Shown piece by piece: positions 9,075 through 18,023 of a stretch of DNA of 64,000 bases (position 1 is the stretch's first letter; every line of letters starts with the position of its first letter). The DNA is from Planococcus sp. CP5-4_YE (GTDB taxonomy: Bacteria > Bacillota > Bacilli > Bacillales_A > Planococcaceae): positions 16,682-80,681 of the forward strand of contig NZ_JAHPZO010000014.1 in NCBI RefSeq assembly GCF_019042655.1, written 5' to 3'. The notes under the pieces are model-generated. The model was not told the origin of the DNA. It worked only from the letters and a program-made list of their open reading frames with translations, and did no database searches. A program made the translations under genes and the position numbers.

Positions 9075-9100
9075 ATACCCACAACTATATTCCTTTAAAT
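9075..9100 (-). promoter_or_regulatory. Sigma-B-like promoter of the subtilisin gene
   Basis: Read on the minus strand: ATTTAA, 14 bases, GGGTAT. The known sigma-B consensus is GTTTAA, 12-15 bases, GGGTAT, so only one base differs. It predicts a leader of about 160 nt before the protease start. Confidence 0.55.
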
Positions 9101-9109
9101 GAAGATATT

Positions 9110-9134
9110 AAAAAAGCCGCTCACAGCGGCTTTT
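9110..9134 (-). terminator. Terminator overlapping the end of the first alpha-glucosidase gene
   Basis: Minus-strand stem AAAAGCCGC/GCGGCTTTT with loop TGTGA and a following T run. The stop codon of the glucosidase gene lies inside the loop. Confidence 0.8.
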
Positions 9135-10755
9135 GATTCAATAAATAGACGCGAGCCTCATATGGCTGCAGTTTATTGGATATGTGGCGTTCATAATTCG
9201 ATAGCAGCAATTCACCGTCGACCGGGTTCCACCAAGAACAAGTATCATCATCGAGGTGGGAAATGATCAAATAACGCGCTTCCCCGTATTCACGTGTATA
9301 GGCATAAACATACGGACATTCTAGATATGTCAGATGCGTGCTGCCGTAAACCAAAGCTTCGTGGTCTTTTCGCAGTTGCAGCATTTTCTTATAGAAAGAC
9401 AGCACTGATTGCGGATCTTTGCGCTGCGCTTTCACATTGAGCCAATTAAAATTCGGGTTTAGCGGAATCCACGGTATGCCGCCTGTAAAACCGGCGTTTG
9501 CGCCAAAGTTCCATTGCATCGGGGTCCTTGCGTGGTCACGGCTGATTTTCTTGATGGTCTTCATCAAATCTTCGTGAGAGACGCCTTTTTGGCGGTTATA
9601 GCGATACATATTCTTCGTTTCGATATCCCGGTACATACTGATGTCATCAAATGGCGCATTGGTCATTCCGATTTCCTGCCCTTGGTAAATGAACGGCGTC
9701 CCTTGCATGAAAAAATACATGCAGCCGAGCGCAGTCGCGCTTTCCCGCCAATGCTCCCGGTCGTTGCCCCAGGTTGAAACGGTGCGTGGGCGGTCATGAT
9801 TTTCCAGATACAAGGAATTCCAGGCAATGCCTTGCGCACTTCGCTGCCAACGGTCGAGGACGATTCTCAAATCGTCGACGTCGACGCCTGCGCTTTCTTC
9901 ATCCCATGCTTCTTCATGCGCTTCCAGATGGAAGATCATATTGAATTTCCCTTCCGCTTCGCTAATCCATTCGCCGATTTCATGTGCCCTGACACTGTTC
10001 GCCTCACCAACCGTTACCACATCATAGCGGTCGAAGGTTTCGCGGCGCAATTCTGCCAGAAGTTCCTGGATTCCTTGGACATTCGTCATTTTCTCCCAAG
10101 CTGGCACATAGTTGAGCCCATCCGGATTCGGCATGTCCGTATACTCTTTTTTCAAATGATTGATGGCATCAACTCGGAAGCCATCGATTCCTTTATCGAG
10201 CCACCATAGGATCATATCGTAAATCGCACGCCGCAATTCGGGATTTTCCCAATTTAAGTCGACTTGGCTTTTGGAAAACAAATGAAAATAGTATTGCTCC
10301 GTTTTCGGGTCGTATGTCCAAGCCGGTCCGCCAAATATGCTTTCCCAATTCGTCGGCTTATCGCGCCAGACATACCAATCGCGTTTCGGGTTGTCACGTG
10401 ATGATTTGGATTCCAGAAACCACGGATGCTGGTCGCTCGTATGGTTCAAGACCAAATCCATCATGATTTTCATGCCGCGCGAGTGGATGTCCTCAAGCAA
10501 GCGGTCAAAATCATCCATCGTGCCCATTTCGTCCATGATCGCCTGATAATCACTGACGTCATAGCCGTTATCGATATTTGGCGATTTATAGACCGGGCAT
10601 AGCCAAATCATGTCGACGCCAAGCTCCTGCAGATAATCGAGCTGTGCCCGGACGCCGTTCAAGTCCCCTACCCCGTCGCCGTTCGTATCGAAAAAACTGC
10701 GCGGGTAAATCTGATAGACCACAGATTCTTTCCACCATGTCTTTTTCAAGCTCAT
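9121..10755 (-). CDS. GH13 alpha-glucosidase (oligo-1,6-glucosidase type), copy 1
   Basis: A 544-residue cytoplasmic GH13 subfamily 31 enzyme. Seen: the QIYPRSFFDTNGDGVGDLNG opening, the nucleophile Asp in GFRVDAINH, the acid/base Glu in TVGEAN and the third Asp in ENHDRPR. The Val in GFRVDA followed by IN is the pattern of alpha-1,6/alpha-1,4 glucosidases such as MalL or oligo-1,6-glucosidase, not of amylases. No signal peptide. It is monocistronic, separated from its two paralogues (14.5-16.2 and 21.4-23.0 kb) by pbpC and pgi. Substrate preference (isomaltose, sucrose, maltose, trehalose-6-P) cannot be fixed from sequence; absence of a PTS gene nearby argues against phosphorylated substrates. 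Confidence 0.88.
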   Translation of the reverse strand: MSLKKTWWKESVVYQIYPRSFFDTNGDGVGDLNGVRAQLDYLQELGVDMIWLCPVYKSPNIDNGYDVSDYQAIMDEMGTMDDFDRLLEDIHSRGMKIMMDLVLNHTSDQHPWFLESKSSRDNPKRDWYVWRDKPTNWESIFGGPAWTYDPKTEQYYFHLFSKSQVDLNWENPELRRAIYDMILWWLDKGIDGFRVDAINHLKKEYTDMPNPDGLNYVPAWEKMTNVQGIQELLAELRRETFDRYDVVTVGEANSVRAHEIGEWISEAEGKFNMIFHLEAHEEAWDEESAGVDVDDLRIVLDRWQRSAQGIAWNSLYLENHDRPRTVSTWGNDREHWRESATALGCMYFFMQGTPFIYQGQEIGMTNAPFDDISMYRDIETKNMYRYNRQKGVSHEDLMKTIKKISRDHARTPMQWNFGANAGFTGGIPWIPLNPNFNWLNVKAQRKDPQSVLSFYKKMLQLRKDHEALVYGSTHLTYLECPYVYAYTREYGEARYLIISHLDDDTCSWWNPVDGELLLSNYERHISNKLQPYEARVYLLNQKPL

Positions 10756-10866
10756 CCCCCTCTTCCTGCTGTTGCGGAATTGATGTGCTCATATTGGCTA
10801 TCGACAACTATTGTTTTTTTATATAGTATACGCCTTTTTCCATGAAATTCCTCTTTGGCTGGATAA

Positions 10867-10898
10867 TAAAAACCGCCCGCTGTGTGCGGACGGTTTCG
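10867..10898 (-). terminator. Terminator of pbpC
   Basis: Minus-strand stem AAACCGTCCGC/GCGGGCGGTTT with one mismatch-type pair, then T-rich sequence, immediately after the pbpC stop. Confidence 0.7.
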
Positions 10899-10899
10899 G

Positions 10900-12918
10900 T
10901 CAATTATTCAAGTAATACTGTTCCATAGCACTTGCAGAAAAGCCTGCAACGTAATCGCTGCCGCCATCATCTTCGATCGATTCGATCATCATTGCCAAAA
11001 TGAAATCTTGCTGCTCAGCGTGATAAGAAACGAAGAAGCCATTTTCCTGCCCCTCTTCACCGAGAGCGCCTTTCAATTCAGCTGTGCCGGTTTTTCCGGC
11101 AATCGGAACAGCGTCAATATCGGCCGATTTGGCATAGCCGTCCGTAACGACATTGCGGAGGTTTTCTTGAAGCACAGCCGCATTGCCTTCACTGATCAAT
11201 CCTTCTTTCCATACTTGCCCAGCTTCTTCGCTGGCGTAAAGCGTCGGCTCATAAATCGTGCCGCCATTCAGGAATGGCTCATAAGCCGAAGCGAGATGCA
11301 GGATATTGGCGAGCATCTGCCCTTGGCCGAACGACGTGTCCGCGAGTTGCCCTTCAGACCCAAGAGTGCCGTCATTGGAAATCTGTGAACTTTCCAACTC
11401 AATGGCAAACGGCAATTCCTCACCAAAGCCATACGCAGTCAGTCCATCGATAAATGTCTCCGTTCCCATCTCGAGTGCCTGTCTCGCGAAATAGATATTA
11501 TCCGAGTAAACGAGTGCACGATTCAAATCGATTGGGTTTGGTGCTTCTGGATGCAAGCGGGATACCCGGTAGGAGCCCCACGAACTGTCTTTTTGCCAAG
11601 TCTGCCCGTTGATTTCGAGCCCTTGCTGCGGATCGAGCGTTCCTGCTTCCATGCCGATGGCCGCTGTCACCGGTTTAATGGTCGACCCAGGGGCATAACT
11701 TGCGGCAAAACGCGTGAACAGCGGATTCAATGGATCTTCCGACAATTCCGTGTAACGTTCGCCGCTGATGCCTGCAATGAATTCATTCGGGTCAAAGCCA
11801 GGAGAGCTGATGAGCGCCAAAGTTTCGCCGTTTTCAGGCGACACAGCAGCAGCGCTTCCCGGTTCCCCTTGCATCGAATCATAGACGGCCGTCTGTAATT
11901 CAGCGTCGATGGTCAATTCGACGTCTTCTCCAGCTGTCGGCTCCTGTTCAGCAAGGACGATATCTTCCGCCCCTTCCGCCTGTTTTTGGATCAGGATGCG
12001 TGCACCGCTCTCGCCGCGCAGCTGTTCTTCGAGACGGCGTTCAAGGCCTTGGCGGCCGATCAAGTCGTTCGCCCCGTAGCCTTGGCCTTTTAATTCTTCT
12101 AATTGCTCTGCCGTAATCGAGCCGATATAGCCGGTCAAGTGGCCGAATGCTTCGCCGTAAGGATATTCGCGCATCGCCGTTTCCTGATAAGTGACGACAT
12201 CGCTCGCTTCCACGTCAGCGATCAATTGTTCCGCTGATTTCGACGCTTTTGTCAGCGGCACGAATTGATCCGGCTGAACCCAACTTTGGTTCAGGCTTTC
12301 TTCAACCGATTCCACCGTCAACCCAAGAAGTTCAGCAGCCTCAGCTATATCGCTGTCTCCCTCCAGCCGGTCCGGCACAACGCCGAGATTATAGCCAGAG
12401 CCATTGATAGCCAAACCGCGCCCTTCACGGTCCACAATCTCGCCGCGTTCGGCAGCTTCTGTCTGAACTGCCACTTCATCACCCTGTTCGAGGCCTTCCA
12501 AGATCAAGGACGGATCCCAATCAACAAACCAATTCTCCCCGCTTTCCTGCTCTTCATGAATCAAAGATACCGGCTGGTCAAATTCAACCGGCCCGGCAAG
12601 CGTCTCCATCTTAATCGTCAACGGAAATTCAGCCGGCTCCGCCTCGTCCCATTCCGCATCTTCCTGCACGGTATAGCTGACTTCAAGATTCTCGATGCCG
12701 AGATCCTCAATCAATTGCTGCTGCCGCTCATCGAACGCTTCCGGGGGAAACGCTTCTTTCGAGCCTTGAGTCAGATAGTCTTCGTACATCGCTGCGAAAT
12801 CTTGTTTATTCCAATGGCCGACGTATTCACCCAATCGGTCTTCTGGCGTCGGCTGCGGCTGGCATCCTGCCATCGCAAGTACGCCAGCACCCGCTGCTAT
12901 CGCTATGTATCGTTTCAT
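10900..12918 (-). CDS. pbpC: Penicillin-binding protein 3-type transpeptidase (PbpC-like)
   Basis: A 672-residue class B PBP that builds peptidoglycan cross-links at the outer membrane face. A lipobox-like LAMAGC (15-19) suggests lipid anchoring. Next come a MecA_N-type domain (about 25-140), the dimerisation domain (about 155-320) and the transpeptidase domain with STIK (S412/K415), SDN (472-474) and KTGT (609-612). The architecture and length match B. subtilis PbpC (PBP3), a relative of low-affinity PBP2a; beta-lactam affinity cannot be read from sequence. AGGAGG stands eight bases before the ATG. A short leader with a terminator-like hairpin lies 80-140 bases upstream and could attenuate expression. 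Confidence 0.88.
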   Translation of the reverse strand: MKRYIAIAAGAGVLAMAGCQPQPTPEDRLGEYVGHWNKQDFAAMYEDYLTQGSKEAFPPEAFDERQQQLIEDLGIENLEVSYTVQEDAEWDEAEPAEFPLTIKMETLAGPVEFDQPVSLIHEEQESGENWFVDWDPSLILEGLEQGDEVAVQTEAAERGEIVDREGRGLAINGSGYNLGVVPDRLEGDSDIAEAAELLGLTVESVEESLNQSWVQPDQFVPLTKASKSAEQLIADVEASDVVTYQETAMREYPYGEAFGHLTGYIGSITAEQLEELKGQGYGANDLIGRQGLERRLEEQLRGESGARILIQKQAEGAEDIVLAEQEPTAGEDVELTIDAELQTAVYDSMQGEPGSAAAVSPENGETLALISSPGFDPNEFIAGISGERYTELSEDPLNPLFTRFAASYAPGSTIKPVTAAIGMEAGTLDPQQGLEINGQTWQKDSSWGSYRVSRLHPEAPNPIDLNRALVYSDNIYFARQALEMGTETFIDGLTAYGFGEELPFAIELESSQISNDGTLGSEGQLADTSFGQGQMLANILHLASAYEPFLNGGTIYEPTLYASEEAGQVWKEGLISEGNAAVLQENLRNVVTDGYAKSADIDAVPIAGKTGTAELKGALGEEGQENGFFVSYHAEQQDFILAMMIESIEDDGGSDYVAGFSASAMEQYYLNN

Positions 12919-12999
12919 TTCGATGACCTCCTGTAGCTTTCTAAATTATGCTCTTGACTTGGCCAAAACCCTCATTTATTAAGCGGAAAATTAATAGTA

Positions 13000-13062
13000 C
13001 GCAAAAAAATAGCCAGTCTGGCTCCGTTAGCTGAGTCAAATACCTAAGCTAATTGAAGTTTC
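13000..13062 (-). promoter_or_regulatory. Possible attenuator or short RNA upstream of pbpC
   Basis: On the minus strand a hairpin TTAGCT/AGCTAA (13027-13052) is followed by AGCCAGACTGGCT (13011-13023) and seven T residues, a small Rho-independent terminator in front of pbpC. It matches no riboswitch class I can recognise. A transcript from the promoter just upstream would be about 60 nt if terminated here. Confidence 0.45.
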
Positions 13063-13067
13063 TCTTT

Positions 13068-13095
13068 ATTTTACCAATAAGTGGCACCGAAGCAA
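13068..13095 (-). promoter_or_regulatory. Sigma-A-like promoter for the pbpC leader
   Basis: Minus strand: TTGCTT (-35), 16-base spacer, TAAAAT (-10). It is placed to give a transcript that starts near 13061 and runs into the leader hairpins. Confidence 0.45.
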
Positions 13096-13198
13096 ACCCG
13101 ATTCACTCGCTTTCAATGCTTTGCAGTTTTTCTTACTGGATATGCTATCGTTTCCCCCACTATGGTAAAATCAGTAATCATAGAATAGGAGGATGTTT

Positions 13199-14476
13199 AT
13201 GATCAATTTAACGTATTCACAAGCGATCGAGTCTGCAGTAGATCTTAAAATGAAAACCCGTTTACAGCAAATTCAGGAGGATTTGTACGCAAAAAAAGGA
13301 GCCGGATCCGATTTCCTTGGCTGGCTTGACTGGCCCTCTTCTTTGCCGGAGGATTTTCTGGCAAAAATCGAAGACACCGCCAAAGCGATCCGCGAAAAGG
13401 CTGATGTCTTGGTCGTTATCGGAATCGGCGGTTCCTATCTAGGGTCAAAAGCCGTCCTATCGGCACTCTCGTCTTACTTCCCGAAAGACGAGCAATTGGA
13501 AGTGCTGTTTGCGGGTCATCAAGTGAGCGGTGAATACTTGAAGCAATTGCTTGAACACTTAGAGGGCAAGGAAGTCGTCGTCAATGTCATCTCGAAATCC
13601 GGCAAAACGACAGAACCGGCCATCGCGTTCCGTTTCCTGCGCGACTATATGGAAAAACGCTACGGCGACGGAGCGGCCGAACGCATCATCGTGACGACCG
13701 ATGCTGAAAAAGGAGCGCTTCGCCAATTAGCCGAAACAAAAGGCTATGAACGCTTTATCGTGCCGGATGATGTCGGCGGGCGCTACTCCGTCTTCACTGC
13801 AGTTGGGCTGTTGCCGATTGCTGCTGCCGGGCATTCAATCCGCAAGCTGTTGGACGGCGCCAAAGAGGCAGAAACAACTTACCGGGATGCATCGCCTGAC
13901 CATAACCCAGCTATGCAATACGCGGCAATCCGTCATCACCTGTATGTCCAAGGTTATACGACAGAAGTGAACGCCATCTTCGAGCCGAAGCTGTCGTTCG
14001 TCCAAGAATGGTGGAAGCAATTATTCGGCGAAAGTGAAGGGAAAGAAGGAAAAGGCATCTTCCCGGCTTCGGTCGTTTTCACGACGGACTTGCACTCGCT
14101 TGGCCAATTCATCCAAGACGGACAGCGCAACCTGTTCGAAACCTTTCTGCTGGTAAAAGAAGCACAGCAAGATCTGGAGATTTTCGAAACGCCTGAAGAC
14201 GGCGACGAATTGAATTACATCGCCGGCTTGTCCTTGCAGGAATTCAACCACATCGCCCATAAAGGCACATCAAACGCCCATTTATCAGGCGGTGTGCCAC
14301 AAATGAGCTTGACAGTGGACCGCATCGACGAATACGAGATCGGCCATTTGCTGTATTTCTACATGTTGAGCTGCGCGTATAGCGCTTATCTTCTCGGTAT
14401 CAACCCGTTCGACCAACCAGGCGTCGAAGAATACAAAAACAATATCTTCAAACTGTTAAAAAAACCCGGATTCTAA
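13199..14476 (+). CDS. pgi: Glucose-6-phosphate isomerase
   Basis: A 425-residue Pgi, the glycolytic enzyme converting glucose-6-P and fructose-6-P. Seen: GIGGSYLGSKAV (about 75-86), the SIS fold, SKSGKTTEPA, GGRYSVFTAVGLLP, and the C-terminal KGTSNAHLSGGVPQ. The length fits the short Bacillota-type enzyme. The second ATG (MINLTYSQA) is the start because AGGAGG lies six bases before it and directly abuts the first ATG. It stands alone on the plus strand between pbpC and the alpha-glucoside genes, whose glucose product is fed in through the ROK kinase. Confidence 0.95.
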   Translation: MINLTYSQAIESAVDLKMKTRLQQIQEDLYAKKGAGSDFLGWLDWPSSLPEDFLAKIEDTAKAIREKADVLVVIGIGGSYLGSKAVLSALSSYFPKDEQLEVLFAGHQVSGEYLKQLLEHLEGKEVVVNVISKSGKTTEPAIAFRFLRDYMEKRYGDGAAERIIVTTDAEKGALRQLAETKGYERFIVPDDVGGRYSVFTAVGLLPIAAAGHSIRKLLDGAKEAETTYRDASPDHNPAMQYAAIRHHLYVQGYTTEVNAIFEPKLSFVQEWWKQLFGESEGKEGKGIFPASVVFTTDLHSLGQFIQDGQRNLFETFLLVKEAQQDLEIFETPEDGDELNYIAGLSLQEFNHIAHKGTSNAHLSGGVPQMSLTVDRIDEYEIGHLLYFYMLSCAYSAYLLGINPFDQPGVEEYKNNIFKLLKKPGF

Positions 14477-14527
14477 AAAAAACGCTTTTCCCGAACAGCC
14501 TTTTGGCTAATCGGGAAAAGCATTTTT
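14477..14527. terminator. Bidirectional terminator between pgi and the second alpha-glucosidase
   Basis: GCTTTTCCCGA/TCGGGAAAAGC stem (14484-14494 and 14511-14521) with a nested small hairpin in the loop. It is flanked by A8 on the left and T5 on the right, so it can serve both converging genes. Confidence 0.85.
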
Positions 14528-14545
14528 CATTTCGTCGCATAACCA

Positions 14546-16162
14546 TTAAGCAAGCTTATATACACGCGCTTCGTAAGGTTTTAATTGATGCACATCACGG
14601 TCTTGATAGTTCGCCAGCAACAGTTCTGCACCTTCTGGTTCCAGCCAAGTGCATGTTGTGCTTCCAAGGTTCGAGAGGATGAGCACCTGTTCATGGCCCT
14701 GTGTACGGATATAAGCGTAAACGTCCTCACATTCAGTTTCGACCAAATCGTAGCTGCCACAAACCAGAACGTCCATATTTTTCCGCAAAAAGATCATTTG
14801 CTTATAAAACGATAAAACAGAGGTCGGATCCTGCATTTGACTCTCGACATTGAGCCATTGGAAATTCGGATTCATCTGCAGCCACGGTTGCCCCGTCGTG
14901 AATCCGGCATTTTCTCCTGCGTGCCATTGCATTGGGGTGCGGGAATGGTCACGGCTTGTCGATTTCAGTAAAGTCATGATTGCATCGTGTTCCATGCCTT
15001 CCGCCAAATTATAGAAATACAAATTATGCGTATGGACATCGTCATAATGATGAATTTCTTCAAATGGCGCATTGGTCATGCCGATTTCCTGGCCTTGATA
15101 AATGAACGGCGTTCCTTGCATAAAGAAATACATACAAGCGAGCGCTGTCGCACTTTCCCGCCAGTATTCGCCGTCATTGCCCCACGTCGAGACAACGCGC
15201 GGCTTGTCATGGTTTTCGATAAACAACGCATTCCAGCCGACTCCATCGACTGCTTTTTGCCAGCGCGTCAAGACGGTTTTCAAGTCATTGACATTGATGC
15301 CTTGTTTGACGTCACTGTCCCACAGCGTCAAATCCTCGAATTGGAATACCATGTCGAATTTGCCTTCTTCTTCGCTGATCCACTCATCGATATCTTCCGC
15401 GTAAACACCGTTTGCTTCACCGACTGTCATGATGTCATATTTCGCAAACGTCTCATCACGCAATTCCGCAAGCAGTGGTTGTATGCCGTCAACGTTCATC
15501 ATCTTCTCCCACGCAGGGACCCATGGTTTGCCCTCTTCTATCGGGAGATCGCTGAAGTCTTTCTTGATGTGGCTGATGGCGTCGACACGGAATCCGTCGA
15601 TGCCTTTATCGAGCCACCAATTGACCATTTGATACAGCGCTTTGCGAACTTCGGGATTTTCCCAGTTTAAATCCGGCTGCTTTTTCGAGAAAATGTGCAA
15701 ATAGTATTGACCTGTCTTCTCGTCGAGCTCCCAAGCCGGCCCGCCGAATATACTTTCCCAATTGGTCGGGCGGTCGCGCCAAATATACCAGTCTCGTTTC
15801 GGGTTATCGAGCGACGAACGTGATTCGACAAACCAAGGATGTTCATCGCTCGTATGGTTGATGACGAGGTCGATGATCAATTTCATTCCGCGCGCGTGCA
15901 CTTCTTCGAGCAAACGGTCGAAGTCGGCCATCGTTCCGAGCTCATCCATGATTTCCTGGTAATCACTGATGTCGTAGCCATTATCGTCATTCGGTGATTT
16001 ATACATCGGGCAAATCCAGATGACATCGATCCCGAGTTCCTTCAAATAATCCAGTTTTTCCGTTACGCCATTGATATCCCCAATGCCGTCTCCATTCGAG
16101 TCGTTGAAGCTGCGTGGATAGACTTGATACGCCACTGCTTCTTTCCACCATGTTTTGTTCAT
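14546..16162 (-). CDS. GH13 alpha-glucosidase (oligo-1,6-glucosidase type), copy 2
   Basis: A 538-residue GH13_31 enzyme with QVYPRSFNDSNGDGIGDING, nucleophile Asp in GFRVDAISH, acid/base Glu in TVGEAN and Asp in ENHDKPR. No export signal. It is the last gene of the importer operon: the LacI regulator ends 12 bases before its ATG and AAAGGAAA provides the ribosome site. The position makes it the main hydrolase for the sugar brought in by the MsmEFG-type transporter, releasing glucose inside the cell. It is closer in motif to copy 1 than to copy 3. Bond specificity (alpha-1,6, alpha-1,4 or sucrose) is not resolved. Confidence 0.88.
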   Translation of the reverse strand: MNKTWWKEAVAYQVYPRSFNDSNGDGIGDINGVTEKLDYLKELGIDVIWICPMYKSPNDDNGYDISDYQEIMDELGTMADFDRLLEEVHARGMKLIIDLVINHTSDEHPWFVESRSSLDNPKRDWYIWRDRPTNWESIFGGPAWELDEKTGQYYLHIFSKKQPDLNWENPEVRKALYQMVNWWLDKGIDGFRVDAISHIKKDFSDLPIEEGKPWVPAWEKMMNVDGIQPLLAELRDETFAKYDIMTVGEANGVYAEDIDEWISEEEGKFDMVFQFEDLTLWDSDVKQGINVNDLKTVLTRWQKAVDGVGWNALFIENHDKPRVVSTWGNDGEYWRESATALACMYFFMQGTPFIYQGQEIGMTNAPFEEIHHYDDVHTHNLYFYNLAEGMEHDAIMTLLKSTSRDHSRTPMQWHAGENAGFTTGQPWLQMNPNFQWLNVESQMQDPTSVLSFYKQMIFLRKNMDVLVCGSYDLVETECEDVYAYIRTQGHEQVLILSNLGSTTCTWLEPEGAELLLANYQDRDVHQLKPYEARVYKLA

Positions 16163-16174
16163 AATCGTTTCCTT

Positions 16175-17194
16175 TCAAAGACTTTGACAAGATCCTCTTT
16201 CGATCAGTGTTGCCGGAACAATGATGTTCCGGGGAGGTGCATTGTCATCGTTTATTTTTTCCAATACTAGATTCGCTGCTTCCATTCCAAGGTCAAAAAT
16301 CGAGATGTCCACCGTACTGAGTGGAGGCTTTAAATGACTCGACAAAGTATGATTGTTGAATCCGACAATCGATACATCGGTCGGTACGGCAATATTCAAA
16401 TCCTCCAGATAACCAATCACTTCATAGGCGACTAGGTCATCGTGCGTGACGATGGCGGTCGGCGGATTCTTTTGTTCCATCAAGTTGCGGATCGCCTGCT
16501 GTTCATGGCCTGCCATCTGTTCCTGCGTGACCACATAATCTGAAACGAACGCAATCACTGCTTCATCCAGCGCTTGCCGGTAGCCACTAAAACGATCCGC
16601 AGACACGATGAAATCGGATGCGCCGCCGACAAATGAAATGTCCCGGTGGCCGAGTGAAACCAAATGGCCCACCACTTGTTTCGCGATGGCGACATTATCA
16701 TTGTCGACATAGGAAATGGCGTCCGGGCGCGTGTACGGCCTTCCCACGACCGAAAACGGGATGCCGTTTGCCAGCAGGTAATCCATGACTTTATCATCGA
16801 TTTTCGAATACAGCAAGATAATGCCATCGACGCGCTTGCCTTGTGTCATCGCCACCACCTCTTCGTATATTTCCTGCTCGGTCGCGCTGGTCGATAAATA
16901 CAGGCCATACTGGCTTTGATGGGCGCTGACGGAGATGCCGCGTAAGACTTCTGGAAAAAACGGATTCTGGAAAGCGAGCGTAGTGGAATTTTCCATGATG
17001 ACACCGATTGCCTTGCTTTTTTGCGCCACCAAATTACGTGCCTGGAAATTCGGGTAATAGCCGAGCTCTTCCATGGCTGCTCGTACTTTGCGCTTTGTTT
17101 TCGGGGTGATCTTCGGATGATCCGCAATAACCCGGGAAACCGTCGCCGGCGAGACTTCCGCCAGTTTCGCGACATCTTTGATTGTGATCGCCAT
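16175..17194 (-). CDS. LacI-family regulator of the alpha-glucoside operon
   Basis: A 339-residue LacI/GalR regulator. The N-terminal helix-turn-helix and hinge are clear (ITIKDVAKLAEVSPATVSRV, then a hinge near YYPNFQARNL), followed by a periplasmic-binding-protein-like effector domain. It lies inside the operon, 13 bases after the second permease gene and 12 before the glucosidase, like malR in other Bacillota. The TTGTGCAAACG-type sites in the promoter region of the binding-protein gene are its likely operators. The effector is probably the transported oligosaccharide or a product of it; that is inference. Confidence 0.9.
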   Translation of the reverse strand: MAITIKDVAKLAEVSPATVSRVIADHPKITPKTKRKVRAAMEELGYYPNFQARNLVAQKSKAIGVIMENSTTLAFQNPFFPEVLRGISVSAHQSQYGLYLSTSATEQEIYEEVVAMTQGKRVDGIILLYSKIDDKVMDYLLANGIPFSVVGRPYTRPDAISYVDNDNVAIAKQVVGHLVSLGHRDISFVGGASDFIVSADRFSGYRQALDEAVIAFVSDYVVTQEQMAGHEQQAIRNLMEQKNPPTAIVTHDDLVAYEVIGYLEDLNIAVPTDVSIVGFNNHTLSSHLKPPLSTVDISIFDLGMEAANLVLEKINDDNAPPRNIIVPATLIERGSCQSL

Positions 17195-17207
17195 AGCGAT
17201 TGCCCCC

Positions 17208-18023
17208 TTATTTTACAGCGCCGTCCGAAACACCTTTAATAATCGAGCGCTGTGCAAAGAAATAGAAGATGATGACTGGAATGATCGCTAGCGTTAGTCC
17301 CGCAAGCGCCAAATGCCATTGTTTCGTATATTCGCCAAAGAAGAAGAACATCTTCAACGGGATCGTTTCACTGCCTGTCGTGTTGATAACAAGCGACGGC
17401 AGGAGGTAATCGTTCCAGATCCAGATAATATTAAGGATAGCGACCGTGACCGTGATCGGCTTGAGGATCGGGAAGATGATATGCCAAAACACCTGCCAGC
17501 GGTTCGCCCCGTCTATTTTCGCCGCCTCATCAAGCGATTTCGGCACATTATTTAAAGCACCATGATACAGGAAAATTGACAGGCTCGCACCGAAACCAAT
17601 ATACATGAAAATAAGTCCCCCGCGGTTCAGCATATCAAATTGGCCGAACACCGTGACGAGCGGGATCATCACCGATTGAAACGGGATGAGCATTGCTGAG
17701 ACAAACAGGAAGAACAAGAACGTGGACATCTTGCTTTTGGCCCGTGATAACGCGTAAGCAGCCATCGCCGAGAACAAGATAATCAATATGACGCTAATGA
17801 CGGTGATCAATAAAGAATTGAACAAAGTTCTAAGAAAATCGAGCTCCTGGAAGGCCGTGATGTAATTATCGAAACTCCAAGCTTCTGGAGGACTCGTCGT
17901 ATCGAGAAAGATTTCTTTTTTCGATTTAAAGGAATTGACGAACATTAAGTAAAACGGCAATAACCAAAGGATCGCCAGCAAAATGCCAAGCACTTCGACT
18001 TTTATATTCCAGCGGTTGCGCAT
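17208..18023 (-). CDS. ABC sugar importer permease, MsmG/MalG type
   Basis: A 271-residue membrane protein with about six transmembrane helices and the ABC permease EAA loop seen as SLDEAAKIDGANRWQVFWHI. Together with the preceding MsmF-type permease it forms the channel of a CUT1 oligosaccharide importer. Its ATG overlaps the stop of that gene by one base, indicating translational coupling. No ATPase gene is in the operon, which is normal for Bacillota CUT1 systems that share an MsmX-type ATPase encoded elsewhere. Confidence 0.9.
   Translation of the reverse strand: MRNRWNIKVEVLGILLAILWLLPFYLMFVNSFKSKKEIFLDTTSPPEAWSFDNYITAFQELDFLRTLFNSLLITVISVILIILFSAMAAYALSRAKSKMSTFLFFLFVSAMLIPFQSVMIPLVTVFGQFDMLNRGGLIFMYIGFGASLSIFLYHGALNNVPKSLDEAAKIDGANRWQVFWHIIFPILKPITVTVAILNIIWIWNDYLLPSLVINTTGSETIPLKMFFFFGEYTKQWHLALAGLTLAIIPVIIFYFFAQRSIIKGVSDGAVK

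Noticed and set aside
12990..13065. c-di-GMP-I or other known riboswitch on the plus strand before pgi
   Set aside because: ACGCAAA and TAGCC fragments look tempting, but the conserved GEMM pairing and tetraloop receptor are absent, and the U-tract is on the minus strand.
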